A DNA stretch of 64,000 bases from Kribbella kalugense (GCF_004365875.1 NZ_SODF01000002.1:1302001-1366000), one strand, 5' to 3'. Positions 40,689 through 48,751 are shown, numbered from the stretch's first letter. Translations and numbers: made by a program. Notes: generated by a model from the sequence alone, not told the origin.

Positions 40689-41384
40689 TTACTGTGCTTC
40701 CGGCGGCATCGCCTTCATCCAGGCGAACTCCTGGCCGAAGTACTTGACCGGATCCTTCAGCTGCTCGGTAGGACTGATTCCCTCTTCCAGGAAGACCTTC
40801 CAGGCCTTCCGCCAGAACTCCGAGCCGCCGAGTTCGTCGGTGCGGATCTCCTCCACGAGCTGGTGAACGTACGCCGACTCGGCCGCCAGCAGCGCCAGCC
40901 GGAACTCCGACTCGACCCAGAAGATCCGCGGGAACTCCATCGACGCCATGTGCTCGTGCAGCGCGGTGGTCTCCTCGATCTCCGCGTCGACCACCGCGAG
41001 CCGCTGCTCCAGCAACTCGACGGCACGATCAGGCGGCAGACCGGGCAGATACGCGAGGCCTGCCTCCAGCGGGTGGAACTCGCGCGACGGCGTACCGACC
41101 AGCTCGGACAGCCAGTCGCTGAACTCGGCCTGCCCGGCGTCGGTGATCTGGTACACCGTCCGCTCCGGCCGATTGCCCTCCCGGACCGTCTCCAGCGCCT
41201 CGACGAAGCCGTGCTTCTCCAGCGATGCGACGACCGAGTAGAGCGAGCCGTAGTTCATCTTGATGCTCTGGTCCTTGCCGCGGGCCCGGAGCATCGTGGA
41301 GATCTCGTAGGGGTGCATCGGCCGCTCGTTCAGGCTCCCGAGCACGGCGAACGCGAGTGGATTGCCCACCTTGCGTCTGGCCAT
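40689..41384 (-). CDS. PadR family regulator
   Basis: 231 residues. Winged-helix N domain: LAFAVLGSLNERPMHPYEISTMLRARGKDQSIKMNYGSLYSVVASLEKHGFVEA, then ERTVYQITDAGQAEFSDWL; the C-terminal Vir-like helical domain (about 100-200) serves dimerisation. Such regulators commonly repress adjacent DrrAB-type exporters. ATG with GAGGAGGGG upstream. A promoter with a palindrome over the -10 region lies directly before it, suggesting autorepression. Confidence 0.93.
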   Translation of the reverse strand: MARRKVGNPLAFAVLGSLNERPMHPYEISTMLRARGKDQSIKMNYGSLYSVVASLEKHGFVEALETVREGNRPERTVYQITDAGQAEFSDWLSELVGTPSREFHPLEAGLAYLPGLPPDRAVELLEQRLAVVDAEIEETTALHEHMASMEFPRIFWVESEFRLALLAAESAYVHQLVEEIRTDELGGSEFWRKAWKVFLEEGISPTEQLKDPVKYFGQEFAWMKAMPPEAQ

Positions 41385-41404
41385 CGCCCCTCCTCGATCT
41401 CGAT

Positions 41405-41445
41405 TACTCGAAATCGAGTATTAGGCGACGGGTATCCGATGTCAA
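41405..41445 (-). promoter_or_regulatory. PadR promoter with overlapping palindrome
   Basis: On the minus strand TTGACA (41445-41440), 16-bp spacer, TAATAC(T) (41423-41417) is close to consensus. The perfect palindrome TACTCGA-AA-TCGAGTA (41405-41420) covers the downstream edge of the -10. The -35 box includes the stop codon of the upstream acyltransferase gene. Confidence 0.75.
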
Positions 41446-42518
41446 GTATTCAGCCGGGCGAACGCGCGAGCTCCCAGCCTGCGGACCCGCAGCGCCGCCA
41501 ACGCGCGATACGCCGGCTCCTCGACGTACTTCGTCAGCAGCCAGGCCAGCGCGATCACGCCGATCACGGCGCCGGTGATCTGGGTAAGACGGCCCGCGCC
41601 GAGCTCCATCAGGCGGTACGCGATCAGGTAGCCGACCACCTGGTTGAGCAGGTAGAGCCCGAACGAGATTCGCGCCAGGAACTGGATCGGCCGCCGGAAG
41701 CGCGCGAACGCCGTCCAGTCCGGGCCGCGTGCAGCCAGGGCGACCAGTACCAGCAGAAACCCGATCCCCAACGACGAAGGCAGGTCCGAGGTGTGTGCGT
41801 GCTGGGCGAAGACGGTCGCGACCAGCAGAGCCCCGAGGTGCAGTACGCCGATCCGCCGCTGCGACCAGAGCCAGATCGCGATGCCGATCGCGAACAGCTG
41901 CAGGCGATGCAGACCGAGACCGTTCCAGGTCTGCTGCACCCAGAGCGGACTCTGGCCGATCCGGTCGTTCCACTGCAGCACCACCGGCGCGATGATCATG
42001 ATCCAGAGCAGAGTGGTGATCCGCGTCCCGAGTCCGCGCGGCCACAGCAGAGCGGCTGCAGCGAAGGCCATCAGCTGCAGCGGCAGCGTCCAGTACGAGC
42101 CGTCAATGAGCTGGATGCTCGGGTCGAACGAGGCCGCCAACGTCAGGTTGGCCCACAGGTCGCGCCGCGTCGGCAGGATCCAGTTGGTGGGTCCGAAGAG
42201 CACGACAACCGTGTAGGTGAACAGCACAGCGACCAGGTACGGCGGGAGCACTCGACAGACTCGCCGCCACAACCAGCGGTACGTCGACCCCTTCCGGATC
42301 GTCACGCAGACGAAGTACGCGCTGATCACCAGCAGGATGCTGGCGCCGACCTGGAACGGGTACCGGCCGAGCGGTGCGCCGAGCTCGGGGTGCAGGAACG
42401 GGCCTTGGTACGTCACGTGGGTGAAGATCACCGCGAGCACCGCCAGCACGCGGATCACGTCCCAGCTCAGCCTGCGTCCAGTCCTGACCGGGGGACGGTC
42501 CGGCGTCGTCACACTCAC
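41442..42518 (-). CDS. Membrane acyltransferase (acyltransferase 3 family)
   Basis: 358 residues with about ten membrane segments. The N-terminal LSWDVIRVLAVLAVIFTHVTYQG has the conserved RxLAVxxVxxxH pattern, and ISFGLYLLNQVVGYLIAY near the C end is typical of the family, which O-acylates sugars or lipids at the membrane. GTG at 42518 is chosen though its GGAG is close; GTG 42512 is possible. Same strand as PadR but the PadR gene has its own promoter starting in this stop codon. Confidence 0.85.
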   Translation of the reverse strand: MSVTTPDRPPVRTGRRLSWDVIRVLAVLAVIFTHVTYQGPFLHPELGAPLGRYPFQVGASILLVISAYFVCVTIRKGSTYRWLWRRVCRVLPPYLVAVLFTYTVVVLFGPTNWILPTRRDLWANLTLAASFDPSIQLIDGSYWTLPLQLMAFAAAALLWPRGLGTRITTLLWIMIIAPVVLQWNDRIGQSPLWVQQTWNGLGLHRLQLFAIGIAIWLWSQRRIGVLHLGALLVATVFAQHAHTSDLPSSLGIGFLLVLVALAARGPDWTAFARFRRPIQFLARISFGLYLLNQVVGYLIAYRLMELGAGRLTQITGAVIGVIALAWLLTKYVEEPAYRALAALRVRRLGARAFARLNT

Positions 42519-42537
42519 TCCATCTACGTCGCTCGTT

Positions 42538-42569
42538 ACCCCCTCGTGACCCTAGGGGCCCAAGGGGGT
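42538..42569. repeat. Inverted repeat upstream of the acyltransferase gene
   Basis: ACCCCCT (42538-42544) and AGGGGGT (42563-42569) pair perfectly and enclose the 8-bp palindrome CCCTAGGG. It lies 20 bp upstream of the GTG start and may be an operator. Confidence 0.4.
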
Positions 42570-42600
42570 GGCGACGCAAATCGAGCAGTCAGCCGTCAGC

Positions 42601-42623
42601 GGTGACACGTGTGCGGTGTCACC
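42601..42623 (-). terminator. Hairpin one base after the GNAT stop codon
   Basis: GGTGACAC (42601-42608) and GTGTCACC (42616-42623) pair perfectly over a 7-base loop. Its position right after the end of the GNAT/GlxA operon suggests termination. Confidence 0.6.
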
Positions 42624-42624
42624 T

Positions 42625-43044
42625 TCAGAGCGGCTTCACCCAGCGAGACCACTCCGGCTGGGGCGCGTAGCCGGCGATCGACCAGACTCGGTGCGCCTGC
42701 TCGTTGTCGTCGAGCACCATCGCGTCGGCCCGCGTCCCGCCGTACGACGTGAAGCGGGCCTCGGCGCGGGCGACCAGTTCACGCCCGATGCCCTGCCGCC
42801 GGTGCGTCGGCGCGACCGCGAGGCGGTACAGATGGCAACGCCATCCGTCCCACCCGACGATGATCGAGCCGACGACAACATCGTTGTCTACGGCAAGGAT
42901 GAGCGCCTCCGGATCGCGGTCGATCAGCCGCAGTACGGCGTCGGGCGAGTCCGGCGGGCGATGGGAATCCTCAGCGGCACCGGCCCAGAACGCCAGTACC
43001 GCAAGGGCATCCGAGGGCGCCGCGTTGCGATAGGCAACCATCAT
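42625..43044 (-). CDS. GNAT family acetyltransferase
   Basis: 139 residues, a minimal GNAT: YRNAAPSDALAVLAFW at the start, ALILAVDNDVVVGSIIVGWDG, the acetyl-CoA loop LYRLAVAPTHRRQGIGRELVARAEARF and the last strand SIAGYAPQPEWSRWVKPL. Its ATG overlaps the stop of the GlxA-type regulator gene (ATGA), so the two are co-expressed; the regulator may sense or control this enzyme's substrate. Ends in a clear hairpin. Confidence 0.9.
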   Translation of the reverse strand: MMVAYRNAAPSDALAVLAFWAGAAEDSHRPPDSPDAVLRLIDRDPEALILAVDNDVVVGSIIVGWDGWRCHLYRLAVAPTHRRQGIGRELVARAEARFTSYGGTRADAMVLDDNEQAHRVWSIAGYAPQPEWSRWVKPL

Positions 43045-43994
43045 CCGGCGGTCTGGAACGTACGGCGGTAATCCTGTGGCGGCACGCCCACCACTCTACG
43101 GAAGTGGTGCCGCAGTAAGGCGGCCGTCCCAAATCCCGATTCGGAGGCGATCTGCTCGATGCCCATCCGGGTTTGTTCGAGGAGGGTGCGGGCGCGCAGT
43201 ACGCGCTGAGTGGTGACCCACTTCAACGGCGTCGTACCCGTCTCGGCGACGAAGCGGCGGGCGAAGGTCCGCTCGGACATCTGGGCTCGTTTGGCCAGTG
43301 CGGGCACGGTGTGGTCGGTGCTGAGGTTGTCGACCATCCAGTCGAGCACCGGCTGCAGGCTCTCGCCGGACGACTCCGGCACCGGAACCTCGACGTACTG
43401 CCGCTGGCCGCCGTCGCGTTGCGGTGGGACGACCATCCGGCGGGCGATCCGGGTCGCGACCGCGCTGCCGAGCTCGCGGCGGACCAAGTGCAGGCAGGCG
43501 TCGATTCCGGCCGCAGTACCGGCGCTGGTGATGATGTTGCCGTCGTCGACGAACAGCACGTCCGCGTCCAGCTTCGCGGTCGGGAACTGCTCCATGAACT
43601 TCTTCACGTACCGCCAGTGGGTCGTGCACGGCCGGCCGTCGAGCAGCCCGGCGGTTCCGAGCACGAACGCACCCGAGCACACCGTGAGCAGGATCGCCCC
43701 GCGGGCCTCCGCCTTCCGGAGTGCATCCAGGATCCGCTCGTCGTACTCATGCCGCCACGTGGTCGCCGGGATGCCGATCAGGTCCGCGTCCTCGAGCTCT
43801 TCCAGCCCGTACGGCGCGATCACCTGGGAGTGGCTGCTCGTCTGCAGGGGTTCACCCGGGCTGGTCGAGCACACCTTGAAGTCGAACGGGGGCACACCGT
43901 CATCGGTCCGGTCGATGCCGAAGACCTCCGCCAGTACGCCGAACTCGAACAGTGCGACGTCCTCCATCAGGACGACAGCGATCTTTTGCAGCAT
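43041..43994 (-). CDS. GlxA-type transcriptional regulator (DJ-1/PfpI plus AraC HTH)
   Basis: 317 residues. N-terminal DJ-1/PfpI-like domain (1 to about 165: VVLMEDVALFEFGVLAEVFGID, TVCSGAFVLGTAGLLDGRPCTTHW) keeps the nucleophile-elbow Cys, followed by a C-terminal AraC DNA-binding domain (about 215-312: TVPALAKRAQMSERTFARRFVAETGTTPLKWVTTQRVLRARTLLE, then IEQIASESGFGTAALLRHHFRRVVGVPPQDYRRTF). Such regulators often control amine or amino-acid use. ATG at 43994; the promoter region upstream carries several GGCA/TGCC palindromes. Confidence 0.93.
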   Translation of the reverse strand: MLQKIAVVLMEDVALFEFGVLAEVFGIDRTDDGVPPFDFKVCSTSPGEPLQTSSHSQVIAPYGLEELEDADLIGIPATTWRHEYDERILDALRKAEARGAILLTVCSGAFVLGTAGLLDGRPCTTHWRYVKKFMEQFPTAKLDADVLFVDDGNIITSAGTAAGIDACLHLVRRELGSAVATRIARRMVVPPQRDGGQRQYVEVPVPESSGESLQPVLDWMVDNLSTDHTVPALAKRAQMSERTFARRFVAETGTTPLKWVTTQRVLRARTLLEQTRMGIEQIASESGFGTAALLRHHFRRVVGVPPQDYRRTFQTAG

Positions 43995-43995
43995 G

Positions 43996-44078
43996 CCGAC
44001 AGTATGGCAGTAATTTGTCGGACTATGTCAATAGTGCCACTAGTGGCAGGATCTGTTGGGTGGCATTATTACTGCCAT
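43996..44078. promoter_or_regulatory. Palindrome-rich divergent regulatory region of the GlxA-type gene
   Basis: Three elements: ATGGCAGTAAT (44004-44014) facing ATTACTGCCAT (44068-44078), a perfect 11-bp pair 53 bp apart; the perfect 14-bp palindrome TGCCACTAGTGGCA (44035-44048) between them; and CCGACA/TGTCGG (43996-44001/44016-44021). On the minus strand TTGACA (44031-44026) fits a -35 for the regulator. The right-hand site contains the start codon of the small divergent gene. Confidence 0.7.
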
Positions 44079-44337
44079 GACCGGATACATCGCATTCGTA
44101 GTACTCGTGCTGGCCGTCATCGCGGTTCTGGAGATCAGCAACAAGCGCCACTCGGGTCCGGAAGGGACCTTTGTGTCGCGGAACTCCGACGACCGTGACG
44201 TGGCCCGGACCAAGCTCGACCTGCTCGCCCTCGGCGCTGCGGCCAAGCCCTTCAACAACAAGCCTGCTTCGACCACCGCGAGCGTGCAGACCATTCGCAC
44301 CGCCCGCCTGCTCCACCACGGCCGTCACGCGGCCTGA
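44077..44337 (+). CDS. Small single-span membrane protein, unknown function
   Basis: 86 residues. An N-terminal hydrophobic helix (TGYIAFVVLVLAVIAVLEI) is followed by a polar tail with a basic His-rich end (LLHHGRHAA). No family recognised. The ATG at 44077 lies inside the right half of the palindrome pair shared with the GlxA-type regulator, so expression is probably controlled by that regulator and the transcript may be leaderless or nearly so. Confidence 0.5.
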   Translation: MTGYIAFVVLVLAVIAVLEISNKRHSGPEGTFVSRNSDDRDVARTKLDLLALGAAAKPFNNKPASTTASVQTIRTARLLHHGRHAA

Positions 44338-44429
44338 TTTCGCCAGCTGGGGGCGGTCGCGTTCGTGACCGCCCGCAGTACGCCCGCTGGAACGTCCTCG
44401 AGGGTGGAGTTTCACCTACCCTCGACCGT

Positions 44430-45251
44430 GTGACTGACTACCTGGATGTGAATCGGGCCAACTGGGACGAGCGGGTGCCGGCGCACGTGGCCTCGCCCGG
44501 CTACCACGTCGAGGAGTTCGTCTCGAACCCGTCGTACCTGAGCGAAGTGGTCCGGTTCGACCGGCCGCGGCTCGGTGAGATCAGGGGGCTACGCGGCGTA
44601 CACCTGCAGTGCCACATCGGCACCGACACCGTGTCACTCGCCCGGCTCGGGGCGCGGATGAGTGCGCTGGACTTCTCGGCGCCGGCGATCGAGCAGGGCC
44701 GGTCGCTGTCGGAGCGGATCGGGTTGTCGGTGGACTTCCACGTGGCCGATGTGTACGACGCGGTGGAGGTGCTCGGTGCAGCGTCGTACGACTTCGTCTA
44801 CACGGGGATCGGGGCGCTGTGCTGGCTGCCTGACATTCAAGGGTGGGCGCACGTCGTCGCCGGACTGCTGAAGCCCGGTGGGCGACTGTTCACCCGCGAG
44901 GGTCACCCGATGCTGTGGGCGCTGGACGCCGGCCCCGAGGTCCCCAAGGTGCGCTTCCCGTACTTCGAGACCGCGGAGCCGATCGTGTGGGACGAGGGCG
45001 GGACGTACGTCGAGACCGACGCCGAGTTCGCCACCACCGTCACGCACGAGTGGAACCACGGGCTCGCCGAGATCATCACCGCCCTACAACAGGCCGGACT
45101 GGTCTTCGACTCCCTCGCCGAGCACGACAGCGCACCGTGGAACGCCCTCCCCGGCCTGATGACCGAGGACGCCGACGGCGAGTGGCGCTTGACGGAGAAC
45201 CCGCAGCGTCTGGCCTGCACCTACACCCTGCAGGCGCACAAACCCATTTAG
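44430..45251 (+). CDS. Class I SAM-dependent methyltransferase
   Basis: 273 residues. VTDYLDVNRANWDERVPAHV is the usual opening of this methyltransferase group; GVHLQCHIGTDTVSLARLGARMSALDFSAPAIEQGRSL covers motif I (HxGTDT in place of GCGxG) and the following acidic strand end, and FVYTGIGALCWLPDIQGWAHVVAGLLKPGGRLFTREGHP covers motifs II-III. Small-molecule methylation is likely; substrate unknown. GTG at 44430. Overlaps the convergent 46-residue gene by four bases. Confidence 0.88.
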   Translation: MTDYLDVNRANWDERVPAHVASPGYHVEEFVSNPSYLSEVVRFDRPRLGEIRGLRGVHLQCHIGTDTVSLARLGARMSALDFSAPAIEQGRSLSERIGLSVDFHVADVYDAVEVLGAASYDFVYTGIGALCWLPDIQGWAHVVAGLLKPGGRLFTREGHPMLWALDAGPEVPKVRFPYFETAEPIVWDEGGTYVETDAEFATTVTHEWNHGLAEIITALQQAGLVFDSLAEHDSAPWNALPGLMTEDADGEWRLTENPQRLACTYTLQAHKPI

Positions 45252-45388
45252 TGAGCCCGGCGCTGCTGGACCTTCTGGAATGCCTGCTTGATCTTCTGCT
45301 GGTTCTCCGGCTTGCTCAGCTCACGCTGCGCAACCTGCACCAGCTTGGCGACCACGGCGCCCTTCACCAACGTCTTAACAAACCCCAT
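45248..45388 (-). CDS. Small 46-residue helical protein
   Basis: MGFVKTLVKGAVVAKLVQVA continues into QRELSKPENQQKIKQAFQKV and a basic QQRRAH end: an amphipathic N-terminal helix and a charged second helix. GGGAGG lies seven bases before the ATG at 45388, a strong ribosome site that argues for real expression. No family recognised; similar small cationic helical proteins occur widely in actinomycetes. Confidence 0.6.
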   Translation of the reverse strand: MGFVKTLVKGAVVAKLVQVAQRELSKPENQQKIKQAFQKVQQRRAH

Positions 45389-45491
45389 CAGGGCCTCCCA
45401 AACTCTGTTGCCCCCGACGCTACCGTCCGCCACAACCCCCCTCCATGGGTAATCCTCCCGAACTGTCCCTGATGTCAGGCACACTAGAGGG

Positions 45492-46349
45492 GTGCCTGAG
45501 TTGCCGGAGGTGGAGTCGCTTGCCACGTTTCTGCGGGAGCGTGCGGTGGGGCGTGCGTTCGTGCGGGCGGACATTACGGCGATCAGTGCGTTGAAGACGT
45601 ATGACCCGCCGGTGTCCGCGATGGTCGGGTTGCTGATCGACGACGTGCAGCGGCACGGGAAGTTCCTGGACATCTCGGCGCAGGGCGTGCACCTGGTGAT
45701 TCACCTGGCGCGGGCCGGCTGGCTGCGGTGGAAAGAGGAGCAGAACACCGGGCTGGTCCGGCCGGGGAAGGGCCCGATCGCGCTCAGGACCGTCCTGGAC
45801 GACGGGTCAGGGTTCGACCTGACCGAGGCCGGGACCCAGAAGAAGCTCGCGGTGTACGTCGTTCGCGATGTCAACGAGGTGCCCGGGATCGCGCGGCTCG
45901 GGCCGGATCCGTTCACGCTGTCGCTCGAGGACTTCGGCAAGATCCTCAAGAGCGCGGGCCGGGTCCAGCTCAAGGGCGTACTGCGGAGCCAGTCGGTGAT
46001 CGCCGGCATCGGCAACGCGTACTCCGACGAGATCCTGCACGTCGCGAAGATGAGCCCGTTCAAACCGGCCTCGAACCTCTCCGACGACGAGCTCAAGACG
46101 CTGTACGACGCGATGCGCGAGACCCTCCAGGACGCGGTCAACCGCTCCGCCGGCCTCGCCGTACAAGACCTCAAGTCGGAGAAGAAGTCCGGCCTGCGGG
46201 TGCACGGCCGTAAGGGTGAGAAGTGCCCGATCTGCGGCGACATCGTCCGCGAGGTCAGCTTCGCCGACTCCTCCCTGCAGTACTGCGCGACCTGTCAAAC
46301 CGGCGGCAAACCGCTGGCCGATCGACGGTTGTCGAAGCTGCTCAAGTAG
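45492..46349 (+). CDS. Formamidopyrimidine-DNA glycosylase/endonuclease VIII family (Fpg/Nei)
   Basis: 285 residues. Base-excision repair glycosylase/AP lyase. The mature N terminus PELPEVESLATFLRER carries the catalytic Pro2-Glu3; RHGKFLDI is the conserved beta-sheet lysine region; QSVIAGIGNAYSDEILHVAKMSPF is the H2TH motif; and CPICGDIVREVSFADSSLQYCATCQTGG is the C-terminal zinc finger. The GTG at 45492 must be the start because Pro2 is the nucleophile. Which damaged bases it prefers cannot be told. Confidence 0.93.
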   Translation: MPELPEVESLATFLRERAVGRAFVRADITAISALKTYDPPVSAMVGLLIDDVQRHGKFLDISAQGVHLVIHLARAGWLRWKEEQNTGLVRPGKGPIALRTVLDDGSGFDLTEAGTQKKLAVYVVRDVNEVPGIARLGPDPFTLSLEDFGKILKSAGRVQLKGVLRSQSVIAGIGNAYSDEILHVAKMSPFKPASNLSDDELKTLYDAMRETLQDAVNRSAGLAVQDLKSEKKSGLRVHGRKGEKCPICGDIVREVSFADSSLQYCATCQTGGKPLADRRLSKLLK

Positions 46350-46360
46350 GTTTCCCGCCT

Positions 46361-46792
46361 ATGCGGAAGATCTACGTGGCAGCGCACGTGTACATGATTC
46401 TCGGGGTGGTCAGCGGGCTGTACTACCGCGAGCTCACCAAACTGAACGACTTCACCGGCGACTCGCAACTCGGCGTCGTCCACACCCACATCCTTGCCTT
46501 GGGCATGCTGTTCTTCCTGATCGTGCTCGCGCTGGAGAAACTCTTCACGCTGACCGCGGGCAAACTGTTCGACGCGTTCTTCTGGGTCTATAACGCCGGC
46601 CTCGCACTGACCGTCGGCATGATGCTCGTCCGCGGCACGATGACCGTGACCGGCCACCAGACCGGCCCCGCACTCGACGGCATCTCCGGCCTGGGCCACA
46701 TCGTCATCACCCTCGGCCTGATCTTCTTCTTCGTGAACCTCGGCAAATGCCTGCCCGCCAAGGAGAAGTCCGAAAAGGCCGAGGTCAGCTAG
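46361..46792 (+). CDS. DUF2871 family membrane protein
   Basis: 143 residues with four membrane helices: VAAHVYMILGVVSGLYYRELTK, VVHTHILALGMLFFLIVLALE, AFFWVYNAGLALTVGMMLVRG and LGHIVITLGLIFFFVNLGK. Conserved His residues in the first, second and fourth helices resemble haem- or metal-binding positions, as in cytochrome-b-like families, but function is unknown. Eleven bases after the Fpg gene, so possibly co-transcribed. Confidence 0.78.
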   Translation: MRKIYVAAHVYMILGVVSGLYYRELTKLNDFTGDSQLGVVHTHILALGMLFFLIVLALEKLFTLTAGKLFDAFFWVYNAGLALTVGMMLVRGTMTVTGHQTGPALDGISGLGHIVITLGLIFFFVNLGKCLPAKEKSEKAEVS

Positions 46793-47715
46793 GTCGTCAT
46801 TTGGTCGAACATGGTTTTTACGTCGGGGGTGTTCGGGGTCGACAGGAGAGTCGGCGTACCGCTCGTTGTACGGCGTGAGGTGACCGCGAAGACGTAGCCG
46901 AGGTTGGCGTCGATGCGGTCTTTCAACCACGGGCCGCCGCTCGCGCCGCCGTTCATCGTGCAGGGCAGGGCTGAGTCCGAGCCCGACGGGTAGGTGTCGC
47001 CGTCGCAGTAGTACGGCACCTCGCCGTTGTACGGCGGTTCGGCCGGCCAGCCCCAGATCCGGGTGCCCGGCTGGCTCTGACTGTTGCCCCACGCCAGTCC
47101 GTTCCCGCCGACCGCGTCGATCAGGTTGGCGCCGTCGCGCTGCTGCAGCGTCACGAACGCCTGGTCGTGGGCGAAGTCGCTGCTGTCGATCCAGGAGTTG
47201 AAGGCGCGCGCCTGGCTCCAGTTCCACAGGCCGTAGCCCGACTGGCCGTTGTAGTACGCCGGCGCGAACACGATGTTCGAGTGCCACGCACCGCCGGCGC
47301 CGCTGTGCACGCAGTGTCCGGCGGTGATGATCAGGTTCTTGTAGTCGTTGTTGATCGTGGACGCCGAGCAGACGTAGTTCAGCCCGTTGTCGACGAAGAA
47401 CAGCTTGCCCGCCGTACTCGGAACGGCGTCGTTGGCGACCTTGAGTGGCGCGACCGGCTTCGAGGCGATGCCGCTAGAGGTCGAAGGCCCTTGTTTCAAA
47501 GGGGTTCCGGCGGGCAGATCGGCCGGGATCGCGTTCCGCAGCTTCTCGACGGTCCAGTACCCGGTGGCGTCGAGTGCGCCGGCCCGTGTCTTGGCCGGCA
47601 AGGCAGGAGCTTGTACGGCGGTTGTCGGTGCGGTGACGTCGGCTGCGGCCGGAGCGACGGCGGCGCCGGAGACGAGCAGGATCCCGGCAGCGAGCAGGCG
47701 AACAGTTTTACGCAT
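46789..47715 (-). CDS. Secreted trypsin-like serine protease
   Basis: 308 residues. Signal peptide RKTVRLLAAGILLVSGAAVAPAAAD, a propeptide-like region to about 115, then a chymotrypsin-fold domain: VCSASTINNDYKNLIITAGHCVH (His), DSSDFAHDQAFVTL (Asp) and TMNGGASGGPWL (Ser). Exported by Sec and likely processed. ATG at 47715 has CGAGGAG nine bases upstream. A promoter with a LacI-type operator-like palindrome between -35 and -10 precedes it, suggesting sugar-dependent expression. Its stop overlaps the convergent DUF2871 gene by four bases. Confidence 0.9.
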   Translation of the reverse strand: MRKTVRLLAAGILLVSGAAVAPAAADVTAPTTAVQAPALPAKTRAGALDATGYWTVEKLRNAIPADLPAGTPLKQGPSTSSGIASKPVAPLKVANDAVPSTAGKLFFVDNGLNYVCSASTINNDYKNLIITAGHCVHSGAGGAWHSNIVFAPAYYNGQSGYGLWNWSQARAFNSWIDSSDFAHDQAFVTLQQRDGANLIDAVGGNGLAWGNSQSQPGTRIWGWPAEPPYNGEVPYYCDGDTYPSGSDSALPCTMNGGASGGPWLKDRIDANLGYVFAVTSRRTTSGTPTLLSTPNTPDVKTMFDQMTT

Positions 47716-47755
47716 GCGTGACTCCTCGATCGGGGCGGTAGATCGATTCACTGCC

Positions 47756-47784
47756 AGTACAGGGGAAGCGCTCTCAGAACGCAA
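47756..47784 (-). promoter_or_regulatory. Protease promoter with LacI-type operator-like palindrome
   Basis: Minus strand: TTGCGT (47784-47779), 17-bp spacer, TGTACT (47761-47756). Inside the spacer TGAGAGCGCTTCCC (47776-47763) matches 11 of 14 positions of the TGGGAGCGCTCCCA operator known for CebR-type LacI regulators. Also near the end of the unknown gene at 47789. Confidence 0.5.
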
Positions 47785-47788
47785 GGTG

Positions 47789-48625
47789 TTACAGGTGTAC
47801 GACGTACGGTGATGAAGCCGAGCGTCGGCCGGCATCCAAGCGCACTCGCAACTCGTGGTCGCCCGGTGGTCCGGTGAGTCGGGTCGCCCAGCCGACGGAG
47901 CGGCCGGGGTCGAGGCCGTCGAAGGTCCAGGTCTGGTCAGTCGCGGACCATCCCGGTAGCAGTGGGAGCTCGACCTCGCCGCGCGCTGAGGTTCGTCCGA
48001 AGTTGGTCACCACGACGGTGACCTCGTCGCGGCCCGGGTGGATCGACGCCAGCACCGTCCCGACCGGTGCGACGAGCACCCGCCGTACGCCGGTTGGCAC
48101 CGCAAGCGGGACGACCCGCAGCGCGGGCATCGGGAACGGGCCGATTGTGGACCGGGTGAGCTGCTGCCCGGTCACGCCGTACGTCCGGCCGGCGAGCCGG
48201 ACGTGATGCCAGCTGTCCGGCTCGACCATGCCGACGAACCGTACGGCGACATCGGCGGCGCGGCGGGCGACCAGGTGAGCCGTCGTACTCAAAGGTGTGA
48301 GATCCCAGACGCCGTCCGCGTTGGCGGTGACCGAGTCCTGCGGAACGATCCGCAGCTTGCCCTGCAACGCGACCCGGACCACCGGCGCATCACCGGAGTC
48401 AGGCAGCCGGACGACCAGATCGTCTCCGTCGTGACGCCAGGTCAAAGCCCGGCCGGTGTGGTCCTCGACGACGTGCCGTGGGGTGGTGGCGAGGCCCGGC
48501 AGGCGTACTTCGTCGTCCGGTGGCCGGCGCGCGATCCGGAGCAACAGCAACTCGCGACTCCGCAGGATCGCCTCACCCCAGGGTTGCGGTTCGAACTCCC
48601 CAGGGATCCCCTGAATCAATGCCAC
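47789..48625 (-). CDS. Unrecognised beta-rich protein
   Basis: 278 residues, no signal peptide, no membrane segment. Charged N terminus (ALIQGIPGEFEPQPWGEAILRSRELLLLRIARRPPDDEVRLPGL), then strand-rich sequence (ALTWRHDGDDLVVRLPDSG, VVRVALQGKLRIVP) and a C-terminal part like an immunoglobulin/NEW3-type sandwich (DEVTVVVTNFGRTSARGEVELPLLPGWS ... HELRVRLDAGRR). The middle faintly resembles the C-terminal domain of alpha-fucosidases, without any catalytic domain. GTG at 48625 follows GGAGGAGG at good spacing. Role unknown. Confidence 0.6.
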   Translation of the reverse strand: MALIQGIPGEFEPQPWGEAILRSRELLLLRIARRPPDDEVRLPGLATTPRHVVEDHTGRALTWRHDGDDLVVRLPDSGDAPVVRVALQGKLRIVPQDSVTANADGVWDLTPLSTTAHLVARRAADVAVRFVGMVEPDSWHHVRLAGRTYGVTGQQLTRSTIGPFPMPALRVVPLAVPTGVRRVLVAPVGTVLASIHPGRDEVTVVVTNFGRTSARGEVELPLLPGWSATDQTWTFDGLDPGRSVGWATRLTGPPGDHELRVRLDAGRRSASSPYVVHL

Positions 48626-48751
48626 CGCGGCCTCCTCCCAGCCACGGTCCGAAATCCGCCGCCCGCTGTCAACGCCTTGTCCCGCACTCCGGGCAACCGT
48701 CTTCCACCTCCAGCCACCACGAGGCCCGGCCGGGTCTGACATGCTGGGGGC

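Noticed and set aside
40863..42605. 580-codon plus-strand open frame over PadR and acyltransferase
   Set aside because: Crosses two well-supported genes and a promoter, is Arg/Gln/Asp-rich with no domain; antisense shadow.
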